Counted from the stretch's first letter, positions 23,401 through 36,893 are shown. The stretch: DNA of 64,000 nucleotides from Ananas comosus (GCF_001540865.1 NC_033621.1:9460355-9524354), one strand, 5' to 3'. The notes: generated from the sequence alone by a model not told the origin. Made by a program: numbers and translations.

Positions 23401-24160
23401 GAGGGCTAAGCCAATAAGGTGGTAAGCTATGAATGATTGACTCAAGACCGAATCGAATGAAATATTTTGGCAGGTAAGGGAAACCTTAGGAGAGAATGGT
23501 AAATGATATGGAATGTAAAATAGAAAGTAGAAAGGTAGATCTATTTGCATTATTCGCATTGTTGCATTTTGTGAGGCATAAGCATGATTTTCTTAGTTAC
23601 ATAAAATTATATGTTTATATATATATATATCTACTGAACTAACTTGCTTATGTTGCCTTCTTTGGACCTGGTGGGTCGAACTTTTTTCTTGGGTGGTCGT
23701 ACTCACTGGAAACTATATTTATAGTTCCCACCCCCATGTTTTTCAGGTTCACACGTAAGCGGCGCAGCGGCGCGGCGGCGCGAGGAAAGGGCGTAGCTTC
23801 GTAGATAGTGCCCTACCACCGAGACCAAAGATAGAAGTACCCCCAGTCAGTTTAGCTTAGGGGTGTGAAAAGAAAAGAAAGAACAAAATTGTAACAAATT
23901 GTACTAAAAAGGATTGTATTTGAAAATGGAATGTAAATTTAATGTAAATGTAATGTTAAGTGAGCTGAATACTTGTAATAGCTTAGTAGTTATGTTCTTG
24001 ATACCTTCCTTACGCAATCTATGTATGTATTATGTTCCTGTTTGGAACTATTTAAGTTGTACTGTTTGCGATGCCTAGGACGTACAAGGGAAACTCTGTC
24101 CGTTCGGCGGTCTATCGGCGCACCGAATCCGACCAAAGAGGCGAGTCTCGGGGCGTGATA

Positions 24161-26679
24161 GACAACTTCCTAAAGGTTTCGACGTTCCGGATGTGGTGCT
24201 CGCTGTATAGAAGGGATCCAAGCACCAAGGAGAAAGTTACACAACCTATCCGTCGAACTAAAAGCTCCTCGGGGAGCGACGTTACTAATTCAACAACTAG
24301 AGGCCCCCCAGCAGCAACCAAGATGAGCACGACGATGTACAGGGTCCAGCGGCGAAGTCACAGGTGCCCAGATCCGCTAGATCCACGATCTCTGTCTATT
24401 GGATCCCTCCAACTCGAGCCTAAATAAGGCAGCATCCAGCAGCAGGGCTATTTTGCTACCGTGCAACCCGAAGATGGCCTACAGCGGCCAGGTATAGTAG
24501 CCCCGACCGAAGAAGACCCCGAGGTGAGGTTGCCGGCGGTGGGGGCTCCATACATCAAGCTGCGACCGCACCGACACAAGCTTAGTTTTAGGTGAGCTCA
24601 GGGCTCGAGGAAGGCGGCGAGGTTGGCGAGGCAAGCTTGCGGGCGCAAGAGCATCCACAAGCTAGCGGCGGCGGCGGCGATGCAGCAATGCTTTCGAGAG
24701 AGAGAGGGAGCTCAAGAGCAAAAAATGTTAGAGATCATAAGGAAGAGAAGAGAGAGAGGAAGAAGACCATGGCTGGCCTACGCCGGCCTGGGAAGTCGCC
24801 GGCAACCCGCATGGGGTGTGGCGGCGGTTGTGCAAGAGAGTGGGTTAGGGTTAGGGTTTACAAAACCTGTATAGATATCTTTATATAAATATATGTATAC
24901 ACACACACACACATACATATGTATATATCCCTTGTAAAATTACATTAACCCCCTCCGAAGTCTCTCTTTCTCAACAACAACTACAAAGCACTGCATTTTT
25001 TTGCAGGGGGTCTTCCTGCAGTAAAAATTTATACTTTTTACCCATAGAATCTAGCAATTTTTATAGAAATACCCCCGATCAAATTCTCCTCTCTCAACTT
25101 CAAATCTATGCCATTTCCCACAGAAATCTTCGAATTTCGTAAAACTTGAATCCGTGCATTCCTTGTTGAGTCTACTATCATGTGATCTCTTCTACAAGTC
25201 AAAATTCCTAAATTTTTCATATGAAATGGTAGCCTCTTCGCGAACTGCTCCATTTTCACAAACTGCAGAAATTGCAATTTGGTCCCCAAAACTCAGAATT
25301 TCAAACTGAGAACTCACCATTGCATGTAAATTGCACAGTTGCACCCTCCCCTAAAGTTTTTATGCAATTTGGCACATGAAATGTTGTGCCTTTTTCACAA
25401 CAATTCAATTTCTCCAAAATGGTCACTATTTGAATTTCGCTAATTAAATACAATGCTTTCAACTCGCAGAAACCAGAAACAGACTTCATCACGACCTCCG
25501 GCACTGTTGGACTATCAAAGTGATGATCTCGTTTCGTTAGACACGGTTGCAATTTGCTAAAATACTATATCAACTTATCAGATCCCCTATTTGAATTTAG
25601 GGAACCAAATTAATATTTAAATTCTAAATTTCAAATGTTAATTTTCCAAATTCGAAAATTTCGATTTCCTACGACTTCTCTCACTCCTCAATTGGGATAA
25701 TAATCCCCTAATTAGAAATTAACCTGATAGATATATATAGAATATTTCAACTCCATCTCGATCGTCTCATTCTTCTAATTAGATTATTTTTTAAATTATT
25801 GATGGTGGTGCCTCAAACCGTGTAACTTTACCATTTTCTTGCCGTATTTCTAAAGATTGTCATGAACCTGCACATTTATCAGGTGGGCAAAAAATACCAA
25901 TCAAGCATAAAGGCGTAATTGATATCTCTTCTAGCATTGTAAGGCGATGTTTCATGTGTATTCTATCAGATAAAAAGCTAACACGTGAACTAAATTGCAT
26001 GTGCTTCCATATTTTTCTCAGTTTTTGTGGGTCAACGACTCGTCAACAAAGAGGCTTAGTTGGAGTAGGTGAATTAATATTGCGGTGCATGGACTACATC
26101 ATCTCTTGCGTCGTTTTTTCGTTATTAGATTACGAAACATGAACTTAATTTTCCTACTTCACGAGCTTCGTCAACTGGGTTACGTCACAAGTGACCTGGG
26201 AATCTATACACACGGTCAACGTATCCCAAGTGTGTGACTAATGATATTTATAATAAATATGCCTTGTCAAATCAACTTTTGTTTGTGATAGTTGCCATCG
26301 TGCTACACAAGCAAGGCTCAATTTCTTTCTAGAGCAGTGCAGTAACTTCTCATCGAAGAGTGGGATTAATTGCTCATCACTTTGTCATGCTTCAAAAATT
26401 CGACCAAAAAGATCTCAAGAATAGAAAATAATTTTAAAAACTTTTTTGAGCCTCTGAATAAGATTTGAGAGATCAGTTTGAACAAAATGGAGTCAAATTA
26501 ATACTTTGAATTAACTAAAAATTAATTAAGTAAATATTAATTTGATTCAATATGAATATATCGAATTTGAACAAAACAAGCTCAAAAGTCTTTGAAAAGT
26601 TTTTTAAATTAGCCAAATTTTATTTGTGTCGTTGCAAAGTTTTTGAATGGTTTTAAAGAGGTCTTAGCCAAATTTTATT
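24161..26679. other. Region without a recognised gene
   Basis: 24161-24600 is GC-rich and could be internal retroelement sequence; its short open frames match no family I know. 24840-24862 holds three GGGTTAGGG-type words. A CA microsatellite lies near 24898-24914. 25000-26679 is unannotatable by eye. Confidence 0.45.
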
Positions 26680-27240
26680 TGTGCCACGCCTAGGGTTCGA
26701 GCGAGAGTAGTCCTGCGGTAATGTGCCCAGAACTATCGTGTACACAAGGCTCCCTCATGCACATGAAGCAACAAACTACCACAATAACTCATACACAGTA
26801 ATAGAGATCAAATACGAGTTGGAGTATCAAGTATGAAAACACTATTCTAATATGAGTATATAACTACTAAACCAAAGAAAATGCTAGAAGTTTTAAATTC
26901 AAATTTTAAAACACTTCTAAAATGTCATTGCCCTACAAGGGTCCCAATACTAGTCTCACCAAAATAAAGTGGTGGAGAGCTAACTATGGCGCAATCTCTT
27001 TGCCTTGATCATACACGAAAGACAAAGGATACTCTGAAAAAGGAGCCAACAAAATGGAGTGAGAACTATAAGAAATAATTTCTAGTGAATACCATCACCA
27101 TAAGAAGCAAGCATTCTACCCACTAGGTCTACTAGAAGCATTTAGTCAAGAAATAGATAATAAGTGCCAACATGTAAAAAAAAAAACTTCTAACAACAAA
27201 TATAACTATTATTGTGCTTCTGCTGGATCAACCATGTCAA
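26680..27240 (-). mobile_element. Gypsy LTR fragment, - orientation
   Basis: Begins TGTGCCACGCCTAGGG, resembling the TGTCACGCCCC end of LTRs here, and includes GAGTGAGAACTATAAGAAAT followed by the 'cccactaggtct' block (near 27118) that recurs at 44.5 and 55.2 kb. Most of the LTR is absent. Confidence 0.5.
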
Positions 27241-27410
27241 TGGTCATCTCTACATGTGTCGCTATAAAAAAAAGTAATATTTAAGGATGTTTTTTCAATA
27301 TTTAACGATGCTTAAAAGCATCTCAATATAATCTAGCGTCACATTTAAAAGCATCGATTAAAATGTCGGGAAATAAAAAGTCGCCACATACTGTGAGTAT
27401 TTTTTTATAG

Positions 27411-29600
27411 TGTTTGACTGAGTTGGAGACGTTTTTTTATAGTGTTTGACTGAGTTGGAAACGTTTTGGCGCCAAATAAATGCAAAAATGAACTCAAGAA
27501 GTCAAAGATTTAATTTGTGAGGTACAAAAGTCGAAATATTTGATCTTGAGGGGCCTTTTTGCATTTTTTTTCTTTTTCATTCTATGGTGGCCACGTAGCC
27601 CTTGATGTATGCCTTATAAGAGGCATGCCTGAGCCTTATTTCTTTTGGTAAGGGGGAAAAAAAAAGAGAAGCATAGGGAGACTGAGCACGACGAAGGTAA
27701 AAGGACAAAAAAAAAAAAATTTGCTTTCATAGTGAGTCGAGCGCGCGCGTGTTTATTTTTTGTATTTCGACATCACGGTTAGTATAACAATATTATTATT
27801 TCTCGTTTTAGCACTACAACAAAAACGGTCTATAGCGACATTTTTAAATGTCGGAAAAAAGTGTTGCTGGCTAAATTTACCGACACTTTTGAAAAGTGTT
27901 GCTATATGTGGGGTCGCTAGGTATATAGTGACAGTTAAAGAGTGTTGCTATAATCTAAAAGAGTGCAGCTAATTTACCAACATTTTAAGCATCTAGCAAC
28001 CGCCGGAATTCTACCTCGTTGACTGCAGTGGCGGAGGAGGACGAGAGGAAATGATCTTCGTCTAGGATTTCAGTCGATTGAATGAGGGGAGAAGGGAAAA
28101 TGATAATCGAATTTTCTTTTCTTTTTCTTTTCTGTTTGTAATCGGGCCGAATGGGCTAAGTGGAGTGGGTTGAGTAGAGTACCCTTTTAATTTTAGTTGG
28201 ATTGGACTTTATATTTAGGCATTAGTACGATTTTTTTTAAGTTTTGGCATAAATGTGACACTTATACAAAAGTGTCCCAAACATGTGTCGCTATAACCTA
28301 ATTCTGTTGTAGTGTAGATTCTTTTGATAAATTTTTTGTGGAAATTGAGAGTTAGAAACTGATTTTTTTTATATGTTTTAGGAGTTGATTTCGTGGCTGC
28401 ATGTCGTTCAGACTAGAAGAGCTGTGGCATATCATCTGATTATTTTGACTGTCGTACTGTTTCTTGGATTTATGATATAGATGGATTTTGTGTTGTCAAA
28501 ATTGGCAGACTAATTTTTATATTCATATTATATTATTTAACCTCTGAGATAAACTGTTGATGTAGTTGAGATAGTAGTGATATTTTGATACTTACCAGTA
28601 GAGTAAATTAAGACATATATATCTGTTATATTTCTAAAGGTCAACAGACAATTACAGATAGTGTGAGACTATAACTATATTTTGGACACTATAACAGTAT
28701 TATTATGATCTATTTGATCATTGCATTTGACCACAGCCTACATACTAAGTTGAGTTTGACAGTGATACTATACTCGATTGTGATAGCGTCCCGCAAGTGC
28801 CACTCCGGAGGTTGGGTTATGAGATATTATTATAGTATGGGCGAGACAGTAGCCTGCATGGTAGCGGACTACTATAGGTAGGTGCTGAATACGACCCAGC
28901 GCAGGCTAGACCTGACTGTTGAGTCGGTCACTATGATTGGGTCTTATTGCAATGTTTTATTCAGTAACTAATTGATGCATGGCGTATATGAATTGTAAAT
29001 TTCAGTTATATTGTAGAAGTATGATAGTAGTAATTATTTTCAGCAATTATTCATATTAGTAATTATTTATTTACACTTCTCAGTCATTTACTATTTTTAC
29101 CTCTTATGGACCTAGTGGTGTAGACCGTCAGCGTTGATGATCGTACACACTAGGGACTATTGATTATAATTTTCAAATCCTCTTTATTAATATTTTATTT
29201 CAGAACCTTCAACATTAGTGACTGATCGAGATAAGGGGATTGTAGATAGTTAGTATCTCCTATCCTTTTTCTTTTTGTGTGTGTAGTTGAACCACCTATC
29301 ATAGTAGATAGTAACTTGTACAGTACTTTGAGGTTTGAATAGTCAGAGATGTTATACCATTTTGGGGGACGGGTATAGAGATGATTGTATATCTTTACGG
29401 TGTTGCTATAGTATATAATTTTTATTTTCTTCTGATACCTATTGTTGTTAAATTTTAGTAAATTTTGTTGAATAGATTTTGTTAACGCTTTATATGTATA
29501 AGGTGTATCCTTGTGCATGCGGCGGGTCTGTTGACGTAACCCGGGATGCGGCGGGTCTGTTGACGTAACCCGGGATTTCGCTGTAATTCGAGACGTGACA
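27411..29600 (+). mobile_element. LTR of a second gypsy-like family, + orientation
   Basis: Starts TGTTTGACTGAGTTGG (27411 or 27443; this start is itself duplicated with a 32 bp period) and ends GAGACGTGACA. A second copy lies at 43504-44035. It is interrupted by a CACTA MITE. Near its end a 29 bp unit (GCGGCGGGTCTGTTGACGTA core) occurs twice, at 29517-29545 and 29546-29574. Family membership is inferred from the LTR-like ends and repetition; no pol is attached. Confidence 0.6.
27812..28314 (+). mobile_element. CACTA-type MITE, copy 3
   Basis: Starts CACTACAACAAAAACGG and ends CTGTTGTAGTG, TSD TAG (27809-27811 and 28315-28317). Closely similar to copy 1. The related LTR at 43.5 kb has a single uninterrupted TTTAGA(C/T)TC at the same point, confirming the insertion borders. 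Confidence 0.95.
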
Positions 29601-29604
29601 CCAC

Positions 29605-29876
29605 GTAACTACTGACGCTTATGCTAAGCGTTAGTAAATTATATTCTGACGCTTTAAAACATCAAAATTTTTTAAAATCCTTACGCTTTAAAGCGTCGAA
29701 AAATTAAAAATAATAGTAAAGTTTATTATTTAAATAAATTAGTTTAATACAATAGAGGGTTCATTTTGACGATGCTTTTTGAAGCATCGGTATTCGCTAT
29801 GCTGTAGGGATATTTGGTGATGCTTTCCCCAAGCATCGTCTAAAATGTGTCGTTATATTAGGATTTTCTTGTAGTG
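29605..29876. mobile_element. CACTA-like right-end fragment
   Basis: Ends AGGATTTTCTTGTAGTG, the reverse complement of a CACTACAAGAAAATCC-type tip, and holds GACGCTT and AAGCATCG words in both orientations. A clear left tip was not found, so it may be truncated. Confidence 0.45.
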
Positions 29877-31448
29877 ATCAACGTACGTGAATATTTGTTG
29901 ACTACACCAGTGCCACATTAGCCGACCAAACAAGGTCTCATCTAGCTTGCGTCTTGCCTAGTGAGACGTCGAACAATCATATACGAACCCACATCAGCAC
30001 TCAACAGCTAGCGTGAGGTGAACAATCGCATCCTCTCTTGGTTATACCTTCAGAGGACCAAGACTTGTAGGGAGCGACCCTCACAAAATAAAATACTCAT
30101 TGAGCACCTAAAAATGGTTTCAATTTGGATGCCTGAAATAGAGAATCGAGCACCTGAAAATGGTTTCGAAGGGTCCCCCGTTGCGCTTGAATCTTTTGAA
30201 CGCTTATCTGGAGAGCTGGAATTTCGAGAACTGGACTATTCGAACGCCCGCATTGCCCTACGAGTGCCTGGAAGTTAATTCGGACTCTATCTTTGGGCGT
30301 CCGGATGATTTCCAAACTGCCAACCTAAGGGGGGAAATCCTACACAAAAGATTTGGATGTCCGATATCCCCTGCAAGCATTCGGAGCAACTTTCGGATAG
30401 TCCTTGTTGGCGTCCGATGCCACATTTGGACGCCCAACTCGACAGCTTCCCTTGTGTGAGAAGTCGACCTTTTGGATGCCTGAAATACCCTGCGGGCACC
30501 CGAATTGAAAAGCGAGCGAAGCCAGCACATGCCTCCAACAACTTCGAGGTGTAGCTACATATTTTGGGGCATTGTCACCTTCTATCGAATGCCAGAAAGT
30601 TGGGCCAAGTGCTCGAAAAGTTTGGGCGAGCGCCGAAAACTAGCGTACAGATATGGTCTCTGACTCCGTCATCTTTAGGATTTTGAGTTCACCTCTTATA
30701 GTTTGTCAGCGAACTCTTTTCGCCTTCTATTCGGCTTTGTAGGTATTTGCAAGGATCCCCCAGGCTTGTCATGAGGTGGTAGCAGCCGAAACTTGTTTTG
30801 ATGAAGAGGGCCTTCTGATCCTTCTTTTTTTGACTCTTTTAGAGCCGTGATTTAATTTTCTTGGAGCGCAGCTTCATCCGGAGACTCTACATAGAGTCTC
30901 TAGATAGTTTCGAACAAGTTCCATTTTGCATCACATCTAACTGATTCCTTAGTTTGGATTGAAAATGGAGAGGAAAAAATGAGAAGAACTTTACTTTTCT
31001 TTTGATTGATAATACAGTCACACCCTATTGCCTCTATTTATAAGGCTTAGACTAGCTACATAAGGAAGAACAATCTAAACTTATCCAAAACCTCAAAAGA
31101 AACTTGATTAATATTAAAGCTAGCTATTTATGAGATAAAACAAAACCCAACAAATAATAAATTTCAAAATAATAAAATATATCCTAATTAACAAAGAGAG
31201 AGATAAAATAATTAATTTTATCTCTTTCCAACAATTTGGACATGTTACTATAAAAATATTTTTTGAATAAAATAATGAAATGTTTGAGATAATTTTCAGG
31301 AAAAAAAAGCTAAATATTTTGGATTTATTTGAGAGAATAATAAAAATGCAAAAGTTCATTAGTGCGCACTATTGAAACAATTGAAATATACAAGGAAAAC
31401 TGAACAAACGAAAATTATTGCTGCACCTGGCGTATAACCTTGTCAACT
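29877..31448. other. Repeat-like region without a recognised gene
   Basis: 30018-30560 is GC-richer and open in several frames on both strands. The frames overlap and match no family, so this looks like retroelement non-coding DNA. 30900-31440 is AT-rich. No gene is supported. Confidence 0.45.
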
Positions 31449-31954
31449 CACTACAATAAAAACGGTCTATAGCGACACTTTTAAATATAGGTACATATCA
31501 AAAAAGTGCTGCTAGCTAAAATTACCGATCTTTTAAAAAGTGTTGCTATATGTGGGGTCGCAAGGTATATAGTGACAGTTAAAGAGTGTTGCTATAACCT
31601 AAAAGAGTGCTGCTAATTTACCAACACTTATTTAAGCATTTAGCAACTGCCGAAACTCTATCTCGTTGGCTGCGGTGGCGGAGGAGGACGACAGGAAAGG
31701 CTCTTCGTCTAGAATTTCAGTGGATTGAGTGAAGAGAGAAGAAAAGATGGTAATTAATTTTTCTTTTTTTTCTGTTTGTAATCGGGTCCAATGGACTGGG
31801 TGTGGTGGGTTGAGTAGAGTAATCTTTTATTTTTGGTTGGATTGGGCTTTATATTTAGGCATTAGTAGATATTTTTTTAAGTTTTAGCATAAATGGGACA
31901 CTTACTCAAAAGTATCCCAAACATGTGTCCCTATAACCTAATTCTGTTGTAGTA
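31449..31954 (+). mobile_element. CACTA-type MITE, copy 4
   Basis: Starts CACTACAATAAAAACGG and ends CTGTTGTAGTA (last base mutated), TSD ACT at 31446-31448 and 31955-31957. It has the same interior as copies 1 and 3, including the GC-rich block. Confidence 0.9.
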
Positions 31955-32444
31955 ACTGTGCACCGCACTAGTCCATCTCCCACATCAAGATTAGATAATT
32001 TGTAAAAAAAATTATAAAAAAATAAAATATTTAGGTACGATGAAAATTTGGACATGCTAGCTGGATTAACCAAAAAAAGAAAAAAAAAATCTCTAATAAG
32101 TTACAAATTAATTCTCTAATATTTGAGGTATATAATTTAGAATGCTACATAATAAAAGTTACCCTTACATTTGCTTTCTATTTATTTGCTTCTCTGCATA
32201 TGCCATTTTCATTTCTTTTGGTTTAAGTTTATTTAAAAATATTTAAACTTTATTTGAAAGAAATGTAAAAAAAATGTGAACTTCTTATTATTACAGCAAT
32301 TGTAGCAGATCCCCAGATTGGCACACCCTCATGTACTATTCATGTGTCAGTATATGTATATGATATTTAGATTTTTAATTAATTGACTTAAATATACAGT
32401 TAAGGGTGTTGATTGTTTGGTTCCAAATTATTTGCAAGTAAATT
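31955..32444. other. AT-rich spacer, nothing seen
   Basis: Unique-looking AT-rich DNA between two CACTA MITEs. Confidence 0.4.
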
Positions 32445-32954
32445 CACTACAACAAAAACGATGTATAGCGACACTTTTAAATGTCGACACATGTCAAAAA
32501 AAATACTGCTCGCTAAATTACCAACACTTTTAAAAACTGTTGCCATATGTGGGGTCGCTAGGTATATAGTGACAGTTTAAGAGTATCGGTATAACTTAAA
32601 AAGAGTGCTGCTAATTTACCAACACTTATTTAAGCATTTAACAACCGTCAGAATTTTGCCTCGTTGGCTGTGGTGGCGGAGAAGGAGGAGAGCGAAGGGC
32701 TCTTCGTCTAGGGTTTCAGTGGATTGAGTGAGGGGAGAAGGGGAGATGGTGATCGATTTTTTTTTCTTTTTTGTTTGTAATCGGGCCGAATTGGCTGGGT
32801 GGGGTGGGTTGAGTAGAGTAACCTTTTATTTTTAGTTAGATTTGACTTTATATTTAGGCCTTAGTAGATTTTTTTAAAAGTTTGGCATAAATGAAACACT
32901 TACACAAAAGTGTTCCAAATATGTGTCAACCCTATAATCTAATTATGTTGTATG
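32445..32954 (+). mobile_element. CACTA-type MITE, copy 5
   Basis: Starts CACTACAACAAAAACGAT and ends TATGTTGTATG (one base lost from the tip), TSD ATT at 32442-32444 and 32955-32957. It ends 995 bp before the start codon of the cytochrome b561 gene, so it could lie in or near that gene's promoter. Confidence 0.88.
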
Positions 32955-33949
32955 ATTGAACCAAACCAAACCGAATACAAAAATGCATAATACAGTTTAC
33001 CTACTTTGTAATTTACTTTACTTCTAAAAGTAGCTGAAATTTGATTTTTAGTTTTGATTCAGCTTTTCTTTTTGACACTTCTTTATGCTCAATGGAATCG
33101 AAAAAAGAACGGCGGTACTATATATACGCATTTCTTGTCACTATCGTGTATCCAAAATTTTATGATCCAGATTTAATTTTGTATTTAACAATTACCGTTA
33201 TCCAAGTTTGGTTGTTAGATTATAGATATTAATTTTTAAGAAAAGTAGGATAATTGAAACCAAAATGCAATAGATTTTTTAAACCGACTACTTCAGTTTG
33301 GTTTAAAAGTTTCTTCCAAATCACCAAATCAAACTAAGTTCACCAATATATATAAACAATTTAAAATACAACTTTGTTATGCAATATACATCAACAATAT
33401 TATACGAAACCTTTTTTGTGAGGGACCAGGTATTTTCCTCACGAGAATCGTTGATCCTATTGATAGCCAATAAAATAGAAAGTTTTAACAAAATTTCTCA
33501 TTGAAAATGTGAAAGAATGGAAATCACAAGAGTCAGAAGTTAACCAAGTGTTAATAGAAAAAAGTTGAAAGTTACGGAGGCCTAATTCAAAATGGCTTAT
33601 AGTTAAGGTCTCCATGCCTAATTTTAAACGTTAAATTAATTAAATGCAGTAACCTGAGGGATTAACTAAACAACTATATGAAACTATATGAGATTACTTT
33701 CTCTCCATGCAAAAGTACATATCTCATATGCCTTGCTTTGGAACCCAACTTATTCCCCTCAAATATACCAAACCCAACATTTGTCCCCCACTACTAGGCC
33801 TATCAATAGCAGCAACTACAGATTCCCACAAAGAAAAAGATGTTGTGTAATGTTATTAGAGGCACCAATAAAAACCAACCAACTCTAATTGCTAGATACA
33901 TTGATCTCATTGTTGATATTTCTCCCTCACTAGCTCCAATTACACTTCT
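32955..33949 (+). promoter_or_regulatory. Upstream region of the cytochrome b561 gene
   Basis: AT-rich, no other gene. A TATATATAAAC word is at about 33347 and weaker CTATATGAAAC words are near 33673. Neither can be assigned as the core promoter without a transcript start. The 30 bases before the ATG (CACTAGCTCCAATTACACTT) are a normal plant leader context. Confidence 0.4.
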
Positions 33950-36843
33950 ATGGCTCTCTCCGCGAATCCTAAGTTCCTCCTCGCAGCCACCCACGCCCGT
34001 ACGGTGGCTCATATACTGGCCCTGGTGGCGGTGATCCTCATGCTGGTGTGGGTGCTCCATTATCGAGGCGGCGCGAATCTGCGCTCAGATGCGGATCCAG
34101 AGTTGATCTTTAATGTATGTGTCTCATTCATGTTGTACGAGTTAATAACATGTTTAGGTATAAATAAGTTGTTCCTACATAAGTTAATGTGCTACTTATA
34201 AAAGAACAAACTGTCATATCAGCTATATATGCATGTCTATTTGTCATCTTTTCTCTCTTATCTTTTCTTTCACTTTCTCTTTCCTCTTTTCCATTCAGCT
34301 GATCTAATTTTCTCTCAGTTTGCGCCTCCCTTACGCGTGATTAAAAACTTATTCGAGTCAAAACTAGATTAGACAATAGCTACAGCAATTAACTACATTA
34401 ATTCTATATCCTGACCCTATCTATATGCGTAATTAAAACTAGAATCGAGCAGTGTCATTTATATGTACAAAGCTAAACCTAAATTTAAATTAGATTTAGT
34501 TGGACCCAACTAGATTTACCCTGGTTTAGGAGATTTATATGAGTGTAAGATTAATTGATGATGTTTCTTTTGTTCCAAGTAAACTATATATAAAAATTTG
34601 AAGTACAAATCTAATATGGCATATTTAGAATACTATTAGAAATTTCATAATTAAACATCTATCCCAAGACACCTACATAATAAAGATGAAATCACAAGAC
34701 ACATATGTTACCCTGGTTTAGGAGATTTATAATGTATTTGCTCTTATGCACTCTAATTCTTTCTTTAGGTACACCCTTTGGTGATGAGTTTGGGGTTTAT
34801 TGTTGTCATTGGAGAAGGTACGCAGGATCTTTCACATTGCACTACATGTTACAAAATTTCAAGATTGTCGCGAGTTAATTAACCCATACATATTATCATG
34901 CTGTTTTTGTCTTGAAAAATTTTGATCTTTCTTATCTTGGCGCAGCAATAATGGCGTATAAAACGGTTCCGACTGAGAAGAAGGTGCGAAAATTCATCCA
35001 CATGATGCTTCACTTCGTCGCACTAACTCTTGGGATATTCGGCATCTACGCCGCCTTCAAATACCACAAGGAGAGTGCCTCACCTGACATGCTTAGCCTG
35101 CACTCTTGGCTGGGGATCTGCACCATCTGCTTGTTCGGCTTGCAGGTTCTTATAACCTCACTCTTTATTTTGCGCTTTATTTTCTCTATTATTTCGAGGT
35201 TTTAGTATTGACAAAAAGATTCAAAATGGTTTATAGTTCACCTAAGTTTATGTATGACCGGATTTGAGTGATTCAATTGTATCGATTGTTAGCTCATAGT
35301 ATAGATTGCTCTATTAAGACAACTTTCCACTATTTTGAACTTAACTAGCCAATAGTAAGTTGTTGCTATATTGGAACCTACTGGAGAAAACTAATTAAGG
35401 CCTGTTTGGCCCAATAAGTGCTTTTCTCAACAGCTGCACCATGTAATAGAATGGAAATTCCCCAACTTTTTAATTCTCAAAGGAGCACTTTTATGCTTGG
35501 CTAAAGAATTGTTAGTGCTGGAACAGTAATGGATAAATTTAATAGGAACAATATAGTCCAATAAATTAAAATTTTCAATAGTGTTTGACTAGAAATGTAA
35601 CACTCTAATAGTCATAATCAAACGGAAAAAAAGTTCTAATTGGAAATATAAAAGACTATGCACTTTAGCAATAATAACTGGGACCGGTGGTTTAGACCTG
35701 ACGAGTTATTATTATTAGCGATTCAGGTTATTTATATTTGGTATGAAAACCGAATACTAATCAAAATTGTAAGAGCTAAATGCTATACGAGGTAAACTAC
35801 TACATCATTGATTTGGCCCTCTGGTGGGAGCCACCTCTTTAACGCGTGGTAATTCTTGGTTGACTGATATGTAGTCTAACCCCCATAATATTCTGCTATT
35901 TCCAAGGCTAGATTTTTTTTTTTTCTTGCAAAATATTTCACTGCTATTTTCCAATGTAGATAAGTAGAAGGCAATGCCAAGTAGGGTTGTATATAAATGT
36001 TTTATAGTAGTGAAATTTTAGCTTAAATATCTTAAAATTAAGATGTAAACAACTGAATGTGATCAAGAACATCTTAAGCATACTCACATAGTTTTACAAA
36101 AATTGAAAAATGTATTTCCCAAGCATAAAATTGTATTAAAATCAACAAATTATAACTTTCAAAAAAATTCCAAAGTTGAATGCTTCAGATAAAGGTTTCA
36201 GTAATTATAATTTTTTTCACGTAGGTTTTCTTAATATATATTGCAGATCATATTTTACCTTTCTGATCTTCAAATTTGAGGCTCCCATGATTGAATTTCT
36301 ACTGACGTAAAGAAGGGTGTAACTTAAATATTTAACTTGATCCCAACATATGTACATGCACCTTAATTATACTATTAGACTCCATTTGGTTCGGGAATTA
36401 GTAGGAACTAGTTATACCGGAGATAGCTACAAATATGGATTTTTGTAAGAACAAGAATATTTTTTTGTTTGGATGAAAATATAAATATAAACTGGAACTA
36501 GAAAAATTATGTTTGGATGGTTGTTGGGAATAAAAGAAATAGTTGATGGTTATAAATAGAAAATAATAATATTATCCCTCTCATTTTATTTGAATTTAAA
36601 TTTTAAAAATTAAAATTTTAAACTTTAAATTTTAAATTTTAACTTTTAAATTTTAAATTTTGTCAAAATTTTAATTTTAAATATCAAATTTTAAATTTAA
36701 GACCAAATTTAAATTTAAAAGATATAAAATATCAAATTTAAAATTTAAAAATTAAAAATATCAAATTTAAAATTTAAACTTTAAAATTTATAATTTTGAG
36801 ATTATAAATTTTAATTTTTATAAATTTAAATTATAATTTAAAA

Positions 36844-36893
<50 letters not shown>

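Larger units (their letters stand above)
21544..24160 (+). mobile_element. Gypsy LTR, + orientation, ~2.6 kb
   Basis: Proposed start TGTAATATACCGAACTTCTA, aligning with TGTAACACACTGGACC of related LTRs, and end GTCTCGGGGCGTGATA. The upstream part holds seven exact GTACCGGTAC palindromes. A TATA-like TTATAAAAGG follows, then a CA microsatellite (about 22082-22106) and a CT-rich leader. After 24160 I see no primer-binding site, so this may be a solo LTR or a broken junction. The final CA of the LTR appears as TA. Confidence 0.65.

Noticed and set aside
24840..24862. Telomere-like GGGTTAGGG words
   Set aside because: Only about three imperfect units; such telo-box words are common by chance and not an interstitial telomere array.
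30018..30554. Several overlapping frames of 60-100 aa
   Set aside because: Open in four or more frames on both strands, which reflects base composition rather than coding; no recognisable domain.
34912..35205. Separate 97 aa membrane protein starting before exon 3
   Set aside because: The first residues are intron sequence; only 34946-35145 is conserved and it joins in phase with exons 2 and 4.
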